Notes under the pieces: model-generated | What the model was told of the DNA's origin: nothing | Databases searched by the model: none | The model's input: only the letters and a program-made list of their open reading frames with translations | Part shown: one piece after another, positions 43,509-51,394 of the stretch | Position numbering within the stretch: the stretch's first letter is position 1 | How the letters are laid out: the number at the start of each line of letters is the position of its first letter | Program-made: the position numbers and the translations under genes | Assembly: GCA_046727735.1 (NCBI GenBank) | Contig: JBKPDF010000021.1 | Span: forward strand, 1 to 61,547 | Direction: 5' to 3' | Source: AP-16 sp046727735 | Lineage (GTDB): Bacteria > Pseudomonadota > Alphaproteobacteria > Rhizobiales > Xanthobacteraceae | DNA: 61,547 nucleotides

Positions 43509-43670
43509 CTAAAGATCCAGGAGTGCGGTTACCTTCTCCTTTACTTCCTCAAGCACGGAGGCTGTGCACCGGACCAGAACAATGTTCAGGATGACGGCTA
43601 GGCCCAACAGCAGATAGGCGTAGACGAAAAGCTTTGCGATCGGCGTTGGCGATCTTTGATCGTCTGTCAT
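43509..43670 (-). CDS. Single-span membrane mini-protein (53 residues)
   Basis: ATG 43670 follows GGAGTGG at good spacing and the frame runs 54 codons to TAG 43509. The product begins MTDDQRSPTPIAKLFVYAYL and continues LLGLAVILNIVLVRC, a clear single transmembrane helix, then an amphipathic tail TASVLEEVKEKVTALLDL. It lies between the HemD-like and SDR genes in the same direction (gaps of 44 and 24 bp), so it is probably part of that transcript. It could be a small regulatory subunit. I know no family. Confidence 0.6.
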   Translation of the reverse strand: MTDDQRSPTPIAKLFVYAYLLLGLAVILNIVLVRCTASVLEEVKEKVTALLDL

Positions 43671-43714
43671 TTTGCCACTCCGCTGGACCGACAGACGCGG
43701 AACGGCTCGGCGGT

Positions 43715-44533
43715 TCAGCCCTCGATGTCCAGCGCCTCGAGAATGGCGTTGACCATCGGCCGCAGGTGGAAATTCTCGGGCATGATGCTCACCCGCGCGC
43801 CGGCCTGCTCGACGGCGCGGCCGACCACGGGCCCCACCGCCGCAACCGTGGTGCGCCGCAGGGCCTCGCGCAGACGCGCCTCGCGCCGGTTCTTGCCGGC
43901 GACTTCTTCGAGGCGGCGGACCTGCGGCGAGCTGGTGAAGGTGATGAGGTCGACGCGGCCCTCCGCCATCTCGTCGATGATCTCGACGACGCGGGCGTCC
44001 TCGGTCTGCGAGCCATAGACATAGCAGAGCACCGGATCGACCTTGGCGCCGTGCTGATCGAGGAAGTCGAGCAAGGCGGAGGTCTGCAGCTCCGGATATA
44101 GCTGAACGGCAACGCGGCGGCCGGAAAGATTGTCGTTCTGCAGCACCGCTACGATTCCCTCGCTCGTCGGCGGATCGGCGGCGAGATCGGCTTCGAGCCC
44201 GAGCTCGCGCAGGCGCCGCACCGGCTTCGGACCGCGGGTGATTTTCCGCACCTTGCCGAGCAACGCGCGGAATGCGTCCTCCAGGCCGACGCGCCGCGCG
44301 AATCCGACGAGGCGCTGCAGGCCTTCGCCCGTCATGAGGATGAGATCGTCAGGCGGCGTCTCCACGAAGCGTCGCAGCCATGCGACCACGTGCGCCTCGT
44401 CCGGCGTGTCATGGATCGACACGAGCGGGCAGCGGATCGCGGTCGCGCCCTGACGCTCCAGCATCTGCGCCAGCACGTCGAGCTCGCGCGTTTCCGGCAC
44501 CACGACGCGCCGTCCGGCCAAGACGCCGCTCAT
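43715..44533 (-). CDS. hemD: Uroporphyrinogen-III synthase-like protein
   Basis: The 272-residue protein from ATG 44533 has the HemD pattern: MSGVLAGRRVVVPETRELDV, CPLVSIHDTP, DDLILMTGEGLQRLVGFAR, GRRVAVQLYP, and the C-terminal ITFTSSPQVRRLEEVA with VAAVGPVVGRAVEQAG. HemD closes hydroxymethylbilane to uroporphyrinogen III, the precursor of sirohaem. Its position downstream of the nirA operon suggests supply of sirohaem for nitrite reductase, which is inference. HemD sequences vary so much that a regulatory paralogue is possible. Confidence 0.82.
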   Translation of the reverse strand: MSGVLAGRRVVVPETRELDVLAQMLERQGATAIRCPLVSIHDTPDEAHVVAWLRRFVETPPDDLILMTGEGLQRLVGFARRVGLEDAFRALLGKVRKITRGPKPVRRLRELGLEADLAADPPTSEGIVAVLQNDNLSGRRVAVQLYPELQTSALLDFLDQHGAKVDPVLCYVYGSQTEDARVVEIIDEMAEGRVDLITFTSSPQVRRLEEVAGKNRREARLREALRRTTVAAVGPVVGRAVEQAGARVSIMPENFHLRPMVNAILEALDIEG

Positions 44534-44587
44534 GCGGGCAACCCCGTGATATTGGCGAGACGATCTTAATCGCGAGCGGGACGGCAT

Positions 44588-44736
44588 GCCACGCTTCTCC
44601 TCCCCCGGAGGGGGAGGTCGCCGGACGAAGTCCGGCGGTGGGGGCGAGACTCGCCCCACCCCGACGCTCACTGCGTTCGCGTCGACCCTCCCCTGCGGGG
44701 AGGGAGAAGCGTGGCGCCCACCCTCCCCTTCGGGGA
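44588..44736. repeat. Intergenic palindromic repeat (CCGGACGAAGTCCGG family)
   Basis: Outer arms GCCACGCTTCTCC (44588-44600) and GGAGAAGCGTGGC (44704-44716) are a perfect inverted repeat. Inside lie CCGGACGAAGTCCGG and CGCCCCACCCC modules also found at 57131-57246. It separates the flavoprotein and HemD genes within the nitrite cluster. Confidence 0.75.
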
Positions 44737-44738
44737 GA

Positions 44739-46337
44739 TCAATACACGTCGCGCTGGTAACGGCCGGCGCGGGCGAGCGCGGCAAGCTGCGCCTTGGCCT
44801 CGCCGAGCGCCGTGCCGCCCTGCTTGGCGATGATGTGCGCGAGCGCCGCGTCGACGTCGCGCGCCATACGGACCGCATCGCCGCAGACATAGACGTGCGC
44901 GCCGTCCTTGATCCAAGCGTATAGCTCCGCGGCATACTCGCGCATGCGGTGCTGCACATAGATTTTTTCCGCCTGATCGCGCGAAAATGCGAGATCGAGC
45001 CGCGTGAGCAATCCGTCTCGGCGAAGCGCTTCCAGCTCCTCCTCATAAAGGAAATCCAGCTCGCGGCGCTGAGCGCCGAAGAACAGCCAGTTGCGGCCGC
45101 GCGCGCCGATCGCCCGGCGCTCCTGCAGGAACGCGCGAAACGGCGCAATGCCGGTGCCCGGCCCGATCATGACGATCGGAACGGCGGGATCGGCCGGCAA
45201 TTCGAAGCCATGCGCGGGCTTGACGAAGACCGGGATTGCCGCGCCCTTTCGCGCGCGCTCGGCCAGAAAGCTCGAAGCCACGCCCTTGCGCACGCGCCCG
45301 CGCATCGCATAGCGCACCGCCGCGACGGTGAGATGCACCTCGCCCGCGTACGCCTTCGGCGAGGACGCGATCGAATAAAGCCGCGGCTCGAGCTTGGCGA
45401 GCGCGAGGATGAGTTCCTGCAACGGCGGCTGCGCGGACGGAAACGCCAGCAACAAATCGAGCAGATCGGCGCCGACAGGCTCGGCGCCCGGATAACCTTC
45501 CGCCAACGCCTGCAGGCGGTCTGCCTCGGCGGGATCGCGTGCGCGCGAGGCGAGCACCTCGATTGCCTGGTCGGAAGGCCGGCCGATATCGCAGACCTCG
45601 AGCAGCGCCTCGCGCAAGGAACGCCGGGTGCCGTCGGGGCAGTCGACTTCGAAATCAGGCGGCGCGCCCAAACGCTCGATGATGGTGCTCACGAGCTCGG
45701 GATCGTTGGCTGCATGGATGCCGAGCGCGTCGCCGACCTTGTAGCAGAGCGGCGCATCGGCAGATCGGAAGATGACGTGGCGCGTATCTTTTTCCGAGCC
45801 GTCGCGATTGAGGCGGAGCGCGGCTTCGAACCGGGCCGGCGACGGCGCGCTCGGCGCGAGCGGCGCCACTGTCTCGATCGCCGGAGGACTCGGCACGGCG
45901 CAAGCCGCACTCGCGGCAGGCGTGGCAGCGAGTTCCTTGAGCATGCGAGCGGTTTCCCTGCCGCCCGGCACGCAGCGGCTGAGGCTCTTCTCGTCGCCAC
46001 GCGCGATCGCTTCGGCGTAGGTCTGACAGAGATAACCGCATTGGCCGCAATCGAGCTGGCCCATCGCGGCCATCATTCGCCGCTGCAGCGGTCGCCCTTC
46101 GGCAAGCCTGATGCGCTCCTCGAGCGGCAGTGCCGGGTCGTGCCAGGGAAATTCCTCCGGCTTGTCGGGCTCGACTTGCGGAGCGTCGCGCGTTGGAGCC
46201 AGGACTTCTTCCATGCCCGCCGTCGCCACGGCTGCGGCTTCCGGGCCGAGCAGACCGGCCAGCAATCCGTTGAGCCACGCGCGCTGCTCCGGCGAGAACG
46301 GGGAGTTGTCGGGAACGATCGGGGCGATGTAGCTCAT
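44739..46337 (-). CDS. Sulfite-reductase-type flavoprotein with an Fe-S domain
   Basis: The 532-residue protein from ATG 46337 has the CysJ-like FAD/NADPH module in its C-terminal two thirds: LEPRLYSIASSPKAYAGEVH for FAD, GVASSFLAERARKG, and VPIVMIGPGTGIAPFRAFLQ plus HVYVCGDAVRMARDV for NADPH. Instead of an N-terminal flavodoxin domain it has a four-cysteine cluster in MGQLDCGQCGYLCQTYAEAI and SLSRCVPGG near residues 95-130, a PF04060-type 4Fe-4S fold. It could feed NADPH electrons to NirA. The gene lies 34 bp downstream of nirA. Confidence 0.88.
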   Translation of the reverse strand: MSYIAPIVPDNSPFSPEQRAWLNGLLAGLLGPEAAAVATAGMEEVLAPTRDAPQVEPDKPEEFPWHDPALPLEERIRLAEGRPLQRRMMAAMGQLDCGQCGYLCQTYAEAIARGDEKSLSRCVPGGRETARMLKELAATPAASAACAVPSPPAIETVAPLAPSAPSPARFEAALRLNRDGSEKDTRHVIFRSADAPLCYKVGDALGIHAANDPELVSTIIERLGAPPDFEVDCPDGTRRSLREALLEVCDIGRPSDQAIEVLASRARDPAEADRLQALAEGYPGAEPVGADLLDLLLAFPSAQPPLQELILALAKLEPRLYSIASSPKAYAGEVHLTVAAVRYAMRGRVRKGVASSFLAERARKGAAIPVFVKPAHGFELPADPAVPIVMIGPGTGIAPFRAFLQERRAIGARGRNWLFFGAQRRELDFLYEEELEALRRDGLLTRLDLAFSRDQAEKIYVQHRMREYAAELYAWIKDGAHVYVCGDAVRMARDVDAALAHIIAKQGGTALGEAKAQLAALARAGRYQRDVY

Positions 46338-46371
46338 AGCTTCATCCTGCATGCGCGGCGCATGTGGTCTC

Positions 46372-48165
46372 TCAGGCCGCCTCCTCTGCGAGCTGCGTCA
46401 GCGCCTCGACGCTGTGCCGCTCCGAGAACACGCGAAAGCTTTCCTCGCTGCCGCGACGGTGCACGAGATAGGCGCGCAGCACGCGTTCGAGCTTGGGGGC
46501 GAGATCGGGGAACGGAACGGCGCGGAACAGCGGACGGCCGAGCCGCTGCTCGGCGCCGGCGCCGCCGCCGATGAATACGTCGTAGCCCTCGACCATGTCG
46601 TCGCCGACCTCGACCTTGGTGCCGAGCAAACCGATGTCGCCGACGTAATGCTGGGCGCAGGAATTCGGGCAGCCGGTGAGATGCACGTTGAGCGGCTGAT
46701 CGAGCGCGACCGCGGCTTCGAGCCGTTCGGCGAGCTCGAGCGCCTGACCCTTGGTGTTGGTGAGCGAGAATTTGCAGCCGGTGTTGCCGGTGCAAGCGAC
46801 GAGCCCGCTGCGGATCGGGCCGGCATCGAGCGCGAGCCCGAGCGCTTCGACGCCCGCCTCGGCCGCGGCGACATCGGCTTCCGCAATGTCGGAGATCAGC
46901 AGATTTTGCCAGACGGTCAGCCGTAGCGTGCCGCTGCCGTGCCGCGCGGCGATATCGGCGAGCCCGCGCATCTGTTGGATCGTGAGCCGGCCCACCGGCA
47001 CGGCGACGCCGAGATAGAACAGTCCGGATTGGCGCTGCGGATGAATGCCGAGATGGGCACCTTTGACGTCCGGCTTGCGCGGGACGCAGCGTTCCAGCGC
47101 AAAGCGCCGCGGCTTGAAGGCAAGGTGTTTCTCCGCCTCGGCGAGGAAACCGTCGAGGCCCAGTCGCTCGAGCACGTATTTGAGCCGCGCCTTCTTGCGG
47201 TCGGTGCGGTCGCCATGATCGATGAACGCGCGCACGAGCGCGAGCGCGACCGCCGTGCATTCCTGCGGGCCGATGAGCAGTCCGCTGTCGCGGCCGAAAT
47301 CCCCGTGCCCGGTGATGCCGCCGAGCAGCACGCGAAAATAGATGCCGGCCGGCACGTCCTCGCCCTCACCGACCGCGACCGCCGCAAAGCCGATATCGGC
47401 GGTGTCCTCGAGCACCGCGACGCGGCCGCCGCCGTCGAAGCCGATATTGAATTTGCGCGGCAGGCCGTAAAGCTCGCGATGTTGCAGGATCGTGTGATGC
47501 AGCTCGCGGCAGAGCGGCCGCGTGTCGATCAGTTCGTCCGGATCGATTCCGGCCGTCGGGCTCCCGGTGATGTTGCGCAAATTGTCGGCGCCGGCGCCGC
47601 GGGTCGTCAGGCCGAGATCCTGGATCGCGGTGAGCACCTCCAGAATCGATTTCGGGCCGATCTCGCGCAGCTGCAGATTGGCGCGCGTGGTGACGTCGGC
47701 ATAGCCGCCGGCGTAGCGCTCGGCGATGTCGGCGAGGCCGCGCAGCTGATGCGAATGCAGGATGCCGTTCGGAATCCGCAGCCGGCACATGAAGGCGTCT
47801 TGCGCGGGCGCGACGTAGAACAGCCCGTGGAATTTGTGCAGGAAGACGTCGGTGCCCTTGGGGAAGCGGCCGGCCTCGGCGTTGGCGCGCATTTCTTCCC
47901 ACATGTCGAGCGGGTTCTTTGCGCGCTTGGCCATTTCCTCGGGCGTGAGCTTCTTGCCGGCGGCGAGAAAGCGATCCTGCGCGGCACGGTGGATCGCCTC
48001 GGCACCGGCGGGCGCCGCTTCCGACGCGATCGCGCCCGCCGGGCCCGGACCGTTCGCGACGGCAACGGGTGGAGGGGAACCCGTTGCGGCGTCGCGGCGG
48101 GTCAGGAGCCCGGCGAAGAAGCCCTCGAGATAGCGCTTTTGCTCCTCGGTGAAATCGGGGCCCAT
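46372..48165 (-). CDS. nirA: Sirohaem-dependent nitrite (or sulfite) reductase
   Basis: The 597-residue protein from ATG 48165 matches ferredoxin-type NirA: GRFPKGTDVFLHKFHGLFYV, MCRLRIPNGILHSHQL, YADVTTRANLQLREI and the tandem second repeat. Sirohaem/4Fe-4S cysteines lie in ACTGNTGCKFSLTNTKGQ and LTGCPNSCAQHYVGDIGL, near residues 455-505. It reduces nitrite to ammonium in assimilation. Its N-terminal ~60 residues are a low-complexity extension (GSPPPVAVANGPGPAGAIAS). Position after nirC supports nitrite over sulfite. The start is 14 bp from the nirC stop, so translation is likely coupled. Confidence 0.9.
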   Translation of the reverse strand: MGPDFTEEQKRYLEGFFAGLLTRRDAATGSPPPVAVANGPGPAGAIASEAAPAGAEAIHRAAQDRFLAAGKKLTPEEMAKRAKNPLDMWEEMRANAEAGRFPKGTDVFLHKFHGLFYVAPAQDAFMCRLRIPNGILHSHQLRGLADIAERYAGGYADVTTRANLQLREIGPKSILEVLTAIQDLGLTTRGAGADNLRNITGSPTAGIDPDELIDTRPLCRELHHTILQHRELYGLPRKFNIGFDGGGRVAVLEDTADIGFAAVAVGEGEDVPAGIYFRVLLGGITGHGDFGRDSGLLIGPQECTAVALALVRAFIDHGDRTDRKKARLKYVLERLGLDGFLAEAEKHLAFKPRRFALERCVPRKPDVKGAHLGIHPQRQSGLFYLGVAVPVGRLTIQQMRGLADIAARHGSGTLRLTVWQNLLISDIAEADVAAAEAGVEALGLALDAGPIRSGLVACTGNTGCKFSLTNTKGQALELAERLEAAVALDQPLNVHLTGCPNSCAQHYVGDIGLLGTKVEVGDDMVEGYDVFIGGGAGAEQRLGRPLFRAVPFPDLAPKLERVLRAYLVHRRGSEESFRVFSERHSVEALTQLAEEAA

Positions 48166-48178
48166 CGTCGGCGCGCTC

Positions 48179-48979
48179 TCATTCCGCCGGGGCCATGCTG
48201 GGGATCGCTTTTTCGGCCGGCTCGCGCGACGCCGCCCAATAGCCGATGCCCATGATGCCCGCGCCGCTGACGATGTTGCCGAGCGACACCCAGACGAGAT
48301 TATGCAGCATGCCGATCCAGGTGACGTTGTCGGGATGATTGCCAAAGAGCGCGATCGACAGCAGCGTCATGTTGGCGACCGAATGCTCGAACCCGCTGCC
48401 GATGAAAGCGAACAGGCACCAGAAAATGGCGATGCACTTGGCGGCGTCGCTGGTCATCCGCGCGCTCATCCAGATGGCGAGACACACCAGCCAATTGCAC
48501 AGGATGGCGCGGGCGAAGAGCTCGACCGCCGGCGCGTTCATTTTCGCGGCCGCGACCTTCATGATCAGCTGACTGTCGGAATGCAGCACCGCGCCCCCGC
48601 CGCCCAGCACGAACAGCATCCCAAGCAGCCCCGCGCCCACGAGATTGCCGACCCAGGTCATGCTCCAGGAGGAGACGAGATCGGAGAGCCCGATGCGCCG
48701 CCGCAGCACCCCGAGCGACATGAACATGGTGTGGCCGGTGAAGAGGTCGGAGCCCGCGAAGATCACGAGGGTGAGCGCGATGCCGAACGACGCACCCATG
48801 ATCAGCGGCCGGTAACCGGCATCGACGCCGGAACCGACGCTGAAGATCAGGATGATCCCAAGCCCGACATAGGCCCCGGCCAGCATCGAGGAAATCCAGA
48901 ATCCCCCAGGCGAGCGGCGCAGGTACTCGCTCTTCTTGGCTGCGACCGCGGCGAAATGATCGACGGTTTCGGCGTACAT
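48179..48979 (-). CDS. nirC: Formate/nitrite transporter family protein
   Basis: The 266-residue FNT protein starts at ATG 48979 after GGGAG, preferred to a frame extension from 49111. Six membrane segments carry the family blocks: GAYVGLGIILIFSVGSG, GASFGIALTLVIFAGSDLFT, MTWVGNLVGAGLLGMLFVL, ILCNWLVCLAIWMSARM and GFEHSVANM with the periplasmic loop His. FNT channels pass nitrite or formate across the inner membrane; the nirA partner makes nitrite the likely substrate. The sigma-54 promoter lies 64-79 bp upstream of the start. Confidence 0.9.
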   Translation of the reverse strand: MYAETVDHFAAVAAKKSEYLRRSPGGFWISSMLAGAYVGLGIILIFSVGSGVDAGYRPLIMGASFGIALTLVIFAGSDLFTGHTMFMSLGVLRRRIGLSDLVSSWSMTWVGNLVGAGLLGMLFVLGGGGAVLHSDSQLIMKVAAAKMNAPAVELFARAILCNWLVCLAIWMSARMTSDAAKCIAIFWCLFAFIGSGFEHSVANMTLLSIALFGNHPDNVTWIGMLHNLVWVSLGNIVSGAGIMGIGYWAASREPAEKAIPSMAPAE

Positions 48980-49042
48980 GGTTGATCTCCCATGGCTGGC
49001 GCCGGCCTGTGTGGGCCGAAGCACGAGGCTCATGGGACGATT

Positions 49043-49058
49043 AGCAAGACACAGGCCA
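49043..49058 (-). promoter_or_regulatory. Sigma-54 (RpoN) promoter for the nirC-nirA operon
   Basis: Minus-strand TGGCCTGTGTCTTGCT matches the TGGCACGN4TTGCW consensus except at two non-core bases; GG and GC have the required -24/-12 spacing. The predicted transcript start is near 49032, about 53 bases before the nirC ATG. This is the expected promoter type for nitrogen-controlled nitrite assimilation. Confidence 0.7.
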
Positions 49059-49114
49059 ATTGGGCTGTGCAGCCAAGTAGTTGAATTTTGGACGGAATCT
49101 GTCTTGACCAAAAA

Positions 49115-49138
49115 CTAGGCACTGCTTTTTTTGCCTAG
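49115..49138. promoter_or_regulatory. Inverted repeat upstream of the sigma-54 promoter (candidate enhancer site)
   Basis: CTAGGCA (49115-49121) and TGCCTAG (49132-49138) form a perfect 7-bp dyad with a 10-base spacer, 57-80 bp upstream of the promoter. An activator site is expected there for a sigma-54 promoter. It does not clearly match the NtrC consensus. Confidence 0.4.
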
Positions 49139-49185
49139 CATCTCGGCAGCAGGTGACTCGACCTTGTGCAATGCAGCAACCAACC

Positions 49186-49569
49186 CTAGGTCGGTGTGAA
49201 CGTCGGCACCGGCGGGCCGCCCTCGCTCGCGCTCCATTTGAGCCGCACCGCCTGCCCGATCGCGAGCGCGGCGAAATCGCACTCGATGAGATTCGTCAGC
49301 ATGGTCGGGCCTTCTTCGAGCATCACATAGGCGACGACGTAGGGCTCGGGCGCGCGGCGCATCACGCTATACGAATAGATCTTTCCCCGTCCCGAGGCTT
49401 CGACCCACTCGGTCGCGGCGCTGAAGCAGAACGGGCAGATCGTGCGCGGGTACCAATGCGCGCGGCCGCACGCCGTGCAGCGGCGGAGCAGGAATTTTCC
49501 CTGTGCCGCGGCGTCCCAGAACGCCTGCGTTTCGGGCGTGGGCTTCGGAGCGGGAATTTTCCGCGTCAT
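49186..49569 (-). CDS. DUF35/OB-fold zinc-ribbon protein, partner of the thiolase-like gene
   Basis: The 127-residue protein has the zinc ribbon CTACGRAHWYPRTICPFC near residues 31-48 (two CxxC pairs), then an OB-fold: GRGKIYSYSVMRRAP, VVAYVMLEEGPTMLTNLIEC and IGQAVRLKWSASE. The DUF35 family commonly partners SCP2-like thiolases and helps them bind acyl-CoA. The thiolase-like gene lies directly upstream (stop at 49574, 4 bp before this start), so they are one unit. Confidence 0.92.
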   Translation of the reverse strand: MTRKIPAPKPTPETQAFWDAAAQGKFLLRRCTACGRAHWYPRTICPFCFSAATEWVEASGRGKIYSYSVMRRAPEPYVVAYVMLEEGPTMLTNLIECDFAALAIGQAVRLKWSASEGGPPVPTFTPT

Positions 49570-49573
49570 TGCT

Positions 49574-50743
49574 TCACTCCCGCTCGAGAATCAGGGTGGC
49601 GCCGGCGTGCCTCGTCGCAAGCGAGCCGCCGGTCCCGTGCGCCAGCGCGAGATCGCAGTTCTTGACCTGCACGGCCGGATGCGCTTCGCCGCGCAATTGC
49701 CGCACCGCCTCGATCACCTTCGTCATGCCGCCGCGATTGGCCGGATGGTTGTTGCACAGACCGCCGCCGTCGGTGTTGAACGGCAGCTTGCCGACCCCGG
49801 AGATCAGGTTGCCGTCGGCGACAAACGCGCCGCCGCGGCCCTTTTCGCAGAATCCGAGATCCTCGATCTGGATCAATACGGTGACCGTGAAGCTGTCGTA
49901 GATCGACGCGTATTTGATGTCGGCCGGCTCGATCCCGGCTTCGGCGAATGCAGCCGGCCCGCTCCAGCGCGCGGCCGAATAGGTCAGATCGACGTCGCCG
50001 CCGGCCTGCAGCTTCGGCGCGGTGCCGGCGCCGATAAGCTTGACGCGCGGGCGATCGAGGCTGCGCGCGACCTCCGGCCTCGCCACCACCAGCGCGCCGC
50101 CGCCGTCGCTGATGACGCAGCAGTCGAGCCGGTGCAGCGGATCGGCGACGAGCGGCGAGCGGATCACGTCCTCGACGGTGACGACCTCGGGCAGCATGGC
50201 ATGCGGATTGTGCTGGGCGTGATGGGAGGCCGCGACCTTGATCCAGGCGAGCTGCTCGCTCGTGGTGCCGAACTCATACATGTGCCGCCTTGCGCACATG
50301 GCATAGCCGTTGACGATGGTCAGGCCGAACGGGGATTCCCACTGCGCATCCGGCTGCGCCGGATTGTAGGTGCGCGGCGCCGTGCCGGTCGCCATGCCCT
50401 CGCTGCGCGGCCGGCCGGCAAGCGTGATCAGGGCGACGTCGCATTTTTGCTCGGCGATCGCTTGCGCGGCATGCGCGACGTGCACGAGGTAGGACGAGCC
50501 GCCGGTCTCGGTGCTGTCCATGTGCCGGACCCTCAGGCCCATGTAATCGAGCATCGACAGCGGACCGAGCCCAGGTGCGTCGCCGGCGCAGAAATAGCCG
50601 TCGACATGCTCCCGGCTCAGCCCGGCGTCCGCGAGTGCGCCGATCGCGACCTCGGCATGGAGTTGCGCGACCGATTTGTCCGGCGCCTTGCGGGTCGGAT
50701 GCTCGAACGCGCCCACGATGTAGCATTTGCCGTTGATGCTCAT
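49574..50743 (-). CDS. Thiolase-family (SCP2-like) protein lacking the usual catalytic Cys region
   Basis: The 389-residue protein has thiolase architecture (HAEVAIGALADAGLSREHVD, HVAHAAQAIAEQKCDVALI, VTVEDVIRSPLVADPLHRLD). The C-terminal NHPANRGGMTKVIEAVRQL and CDLALAHGTGGSLATRHAG are typical of SCP2-thiolase relatives. The nucleophile region reads DSTETGGSSYLVHV with no Cys. Such Cys-less relatives pair with DUF35 proteins and act in acyl-CoA or steroid side-chain retro-aldol steps. That function is inference; the pairing is directly visible. Confidence 0.88.
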   Translation of the reverse strand: MSINGKCYIVGAFEHPTRKAPDKSVAQLHAEVAIGALADAGLSREHVDGYFCAGDAPGLGPLSMLDYMGLRVRHMDSTETGGSSYLVHVAHAAQAIAEQKCDVALITLAGRPRSEGMATGTAPRTYNPAQPDAQWESPFGLTIVNGYAMCARRHMYEFGTTSEQLAWIKVAASHHAQHNPHAMLPEVVTVEDVIRSPLVADPLHRLDCCVISDGGGALVVARPEVARSLDRPRVKLIGAGTAPKLQAGGDVDLTYSAARWSGPAAFAEAGIEPADIKYASIYDSFTVTVLIQIEDLGFCEKGRGGAFVADGNLISGVGKLPFNTDGGGLCNNHPANRGGMTKVIEAVRQLRGEAHPAVQVKNCDLALAHGTGGSLATRHAGATLILERE

Positions 50744-50804
50744 GGCGAGGTCCGTCAGTGCGGCGGAGGCGGCGGGCTGCGGGCGGGCAGAAGCGGGGAT
50801 TGAA

Positions 50805-51296
50805 TCAGAAAATGCGCTCGAGGAATACCAGGTCGAGCCAGCGCTCGAATTTCCAGCCGACCTCGCGGAAATGCGCGACCGGCTCGAAGCCGAATTTCGC
50901 GTGCAGCTTCAGGCTCGCTTGGTTCGCGGCGTCGATGCCCGCCACCATGGCATGCAAACCGCGCGCCCGCGCAAGCTCGACGAGCGGGCCGAGAATCGCC
51001 GCGCCGACACCGCGCCCACGGTGCTCGGGAGCGACGTAGATCGAGTTTTCGACCGTGTAGAGATAGGCGGCCCAGGAGCGGAACGGACCGTAGCTCGCAA
51101 ATCCCGCCACCGAGCCTGCTTCGACCCCGACCAGGACCGGAAGGTTCTGCGCGCGCTTCGTCTCGAACCACTGCCACTGCGCCTCGATCGTGCGCGGCTC
51201 GTAATCGTAGGTCGCGGTGGTGTGCAGCACGGCGTCGTTGTAGATCGCCAGAATTGCCTCGAGATCGCCCGGCTCGGCTTCACGCACCTCGATCAT
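50805..51296 (-). CDS. GNAT acetyltransferase, phosphinothricin-acetyltransferase-like
   Basis: The 163-residue protein from ATG 51296 begins IEVREAEPGDLEAILAIYND, then WFETKRAQNLPVLVGVEAGS, ENSIYVAPEHRGRGVGAAIL (acetyl-CoA loop near residues 80-95) and VAGIDAANQASLKLHAKFGF. This order is that of Pat/Bar-type N-acetyltransferases, which acetylate amino-acid analogues or methionine sulfoximine/sulfone. The natural substrate is unknown. GGAGCAGGA lies upstream. Confidence 0.85.
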   Translation of the reverse strand: MIEVREAEPGDLEAILAIYNDAVLHTTATYDYEPRTIEAQWQWFETKRAQNLPVLVGVEAGSVAGFASYGPFRSWAAYLYTVENSIYVAPEHRGRGVGAAILGPLVELARARGLHAMVAGIDAANQASLKLHAKFGFEPVAHFREVGWKFERWLDLVFLERIF

Positions 51297-51394
51297 CGGT
51301 CCTGCTCCGTGCCATTCCCAGCCGCGGGGTATGCGTAGACCCGGACCGCGGTTCTTGGCAAAGAAGCCGTGCAGCAATTTTTGCCGGAGGCAGC

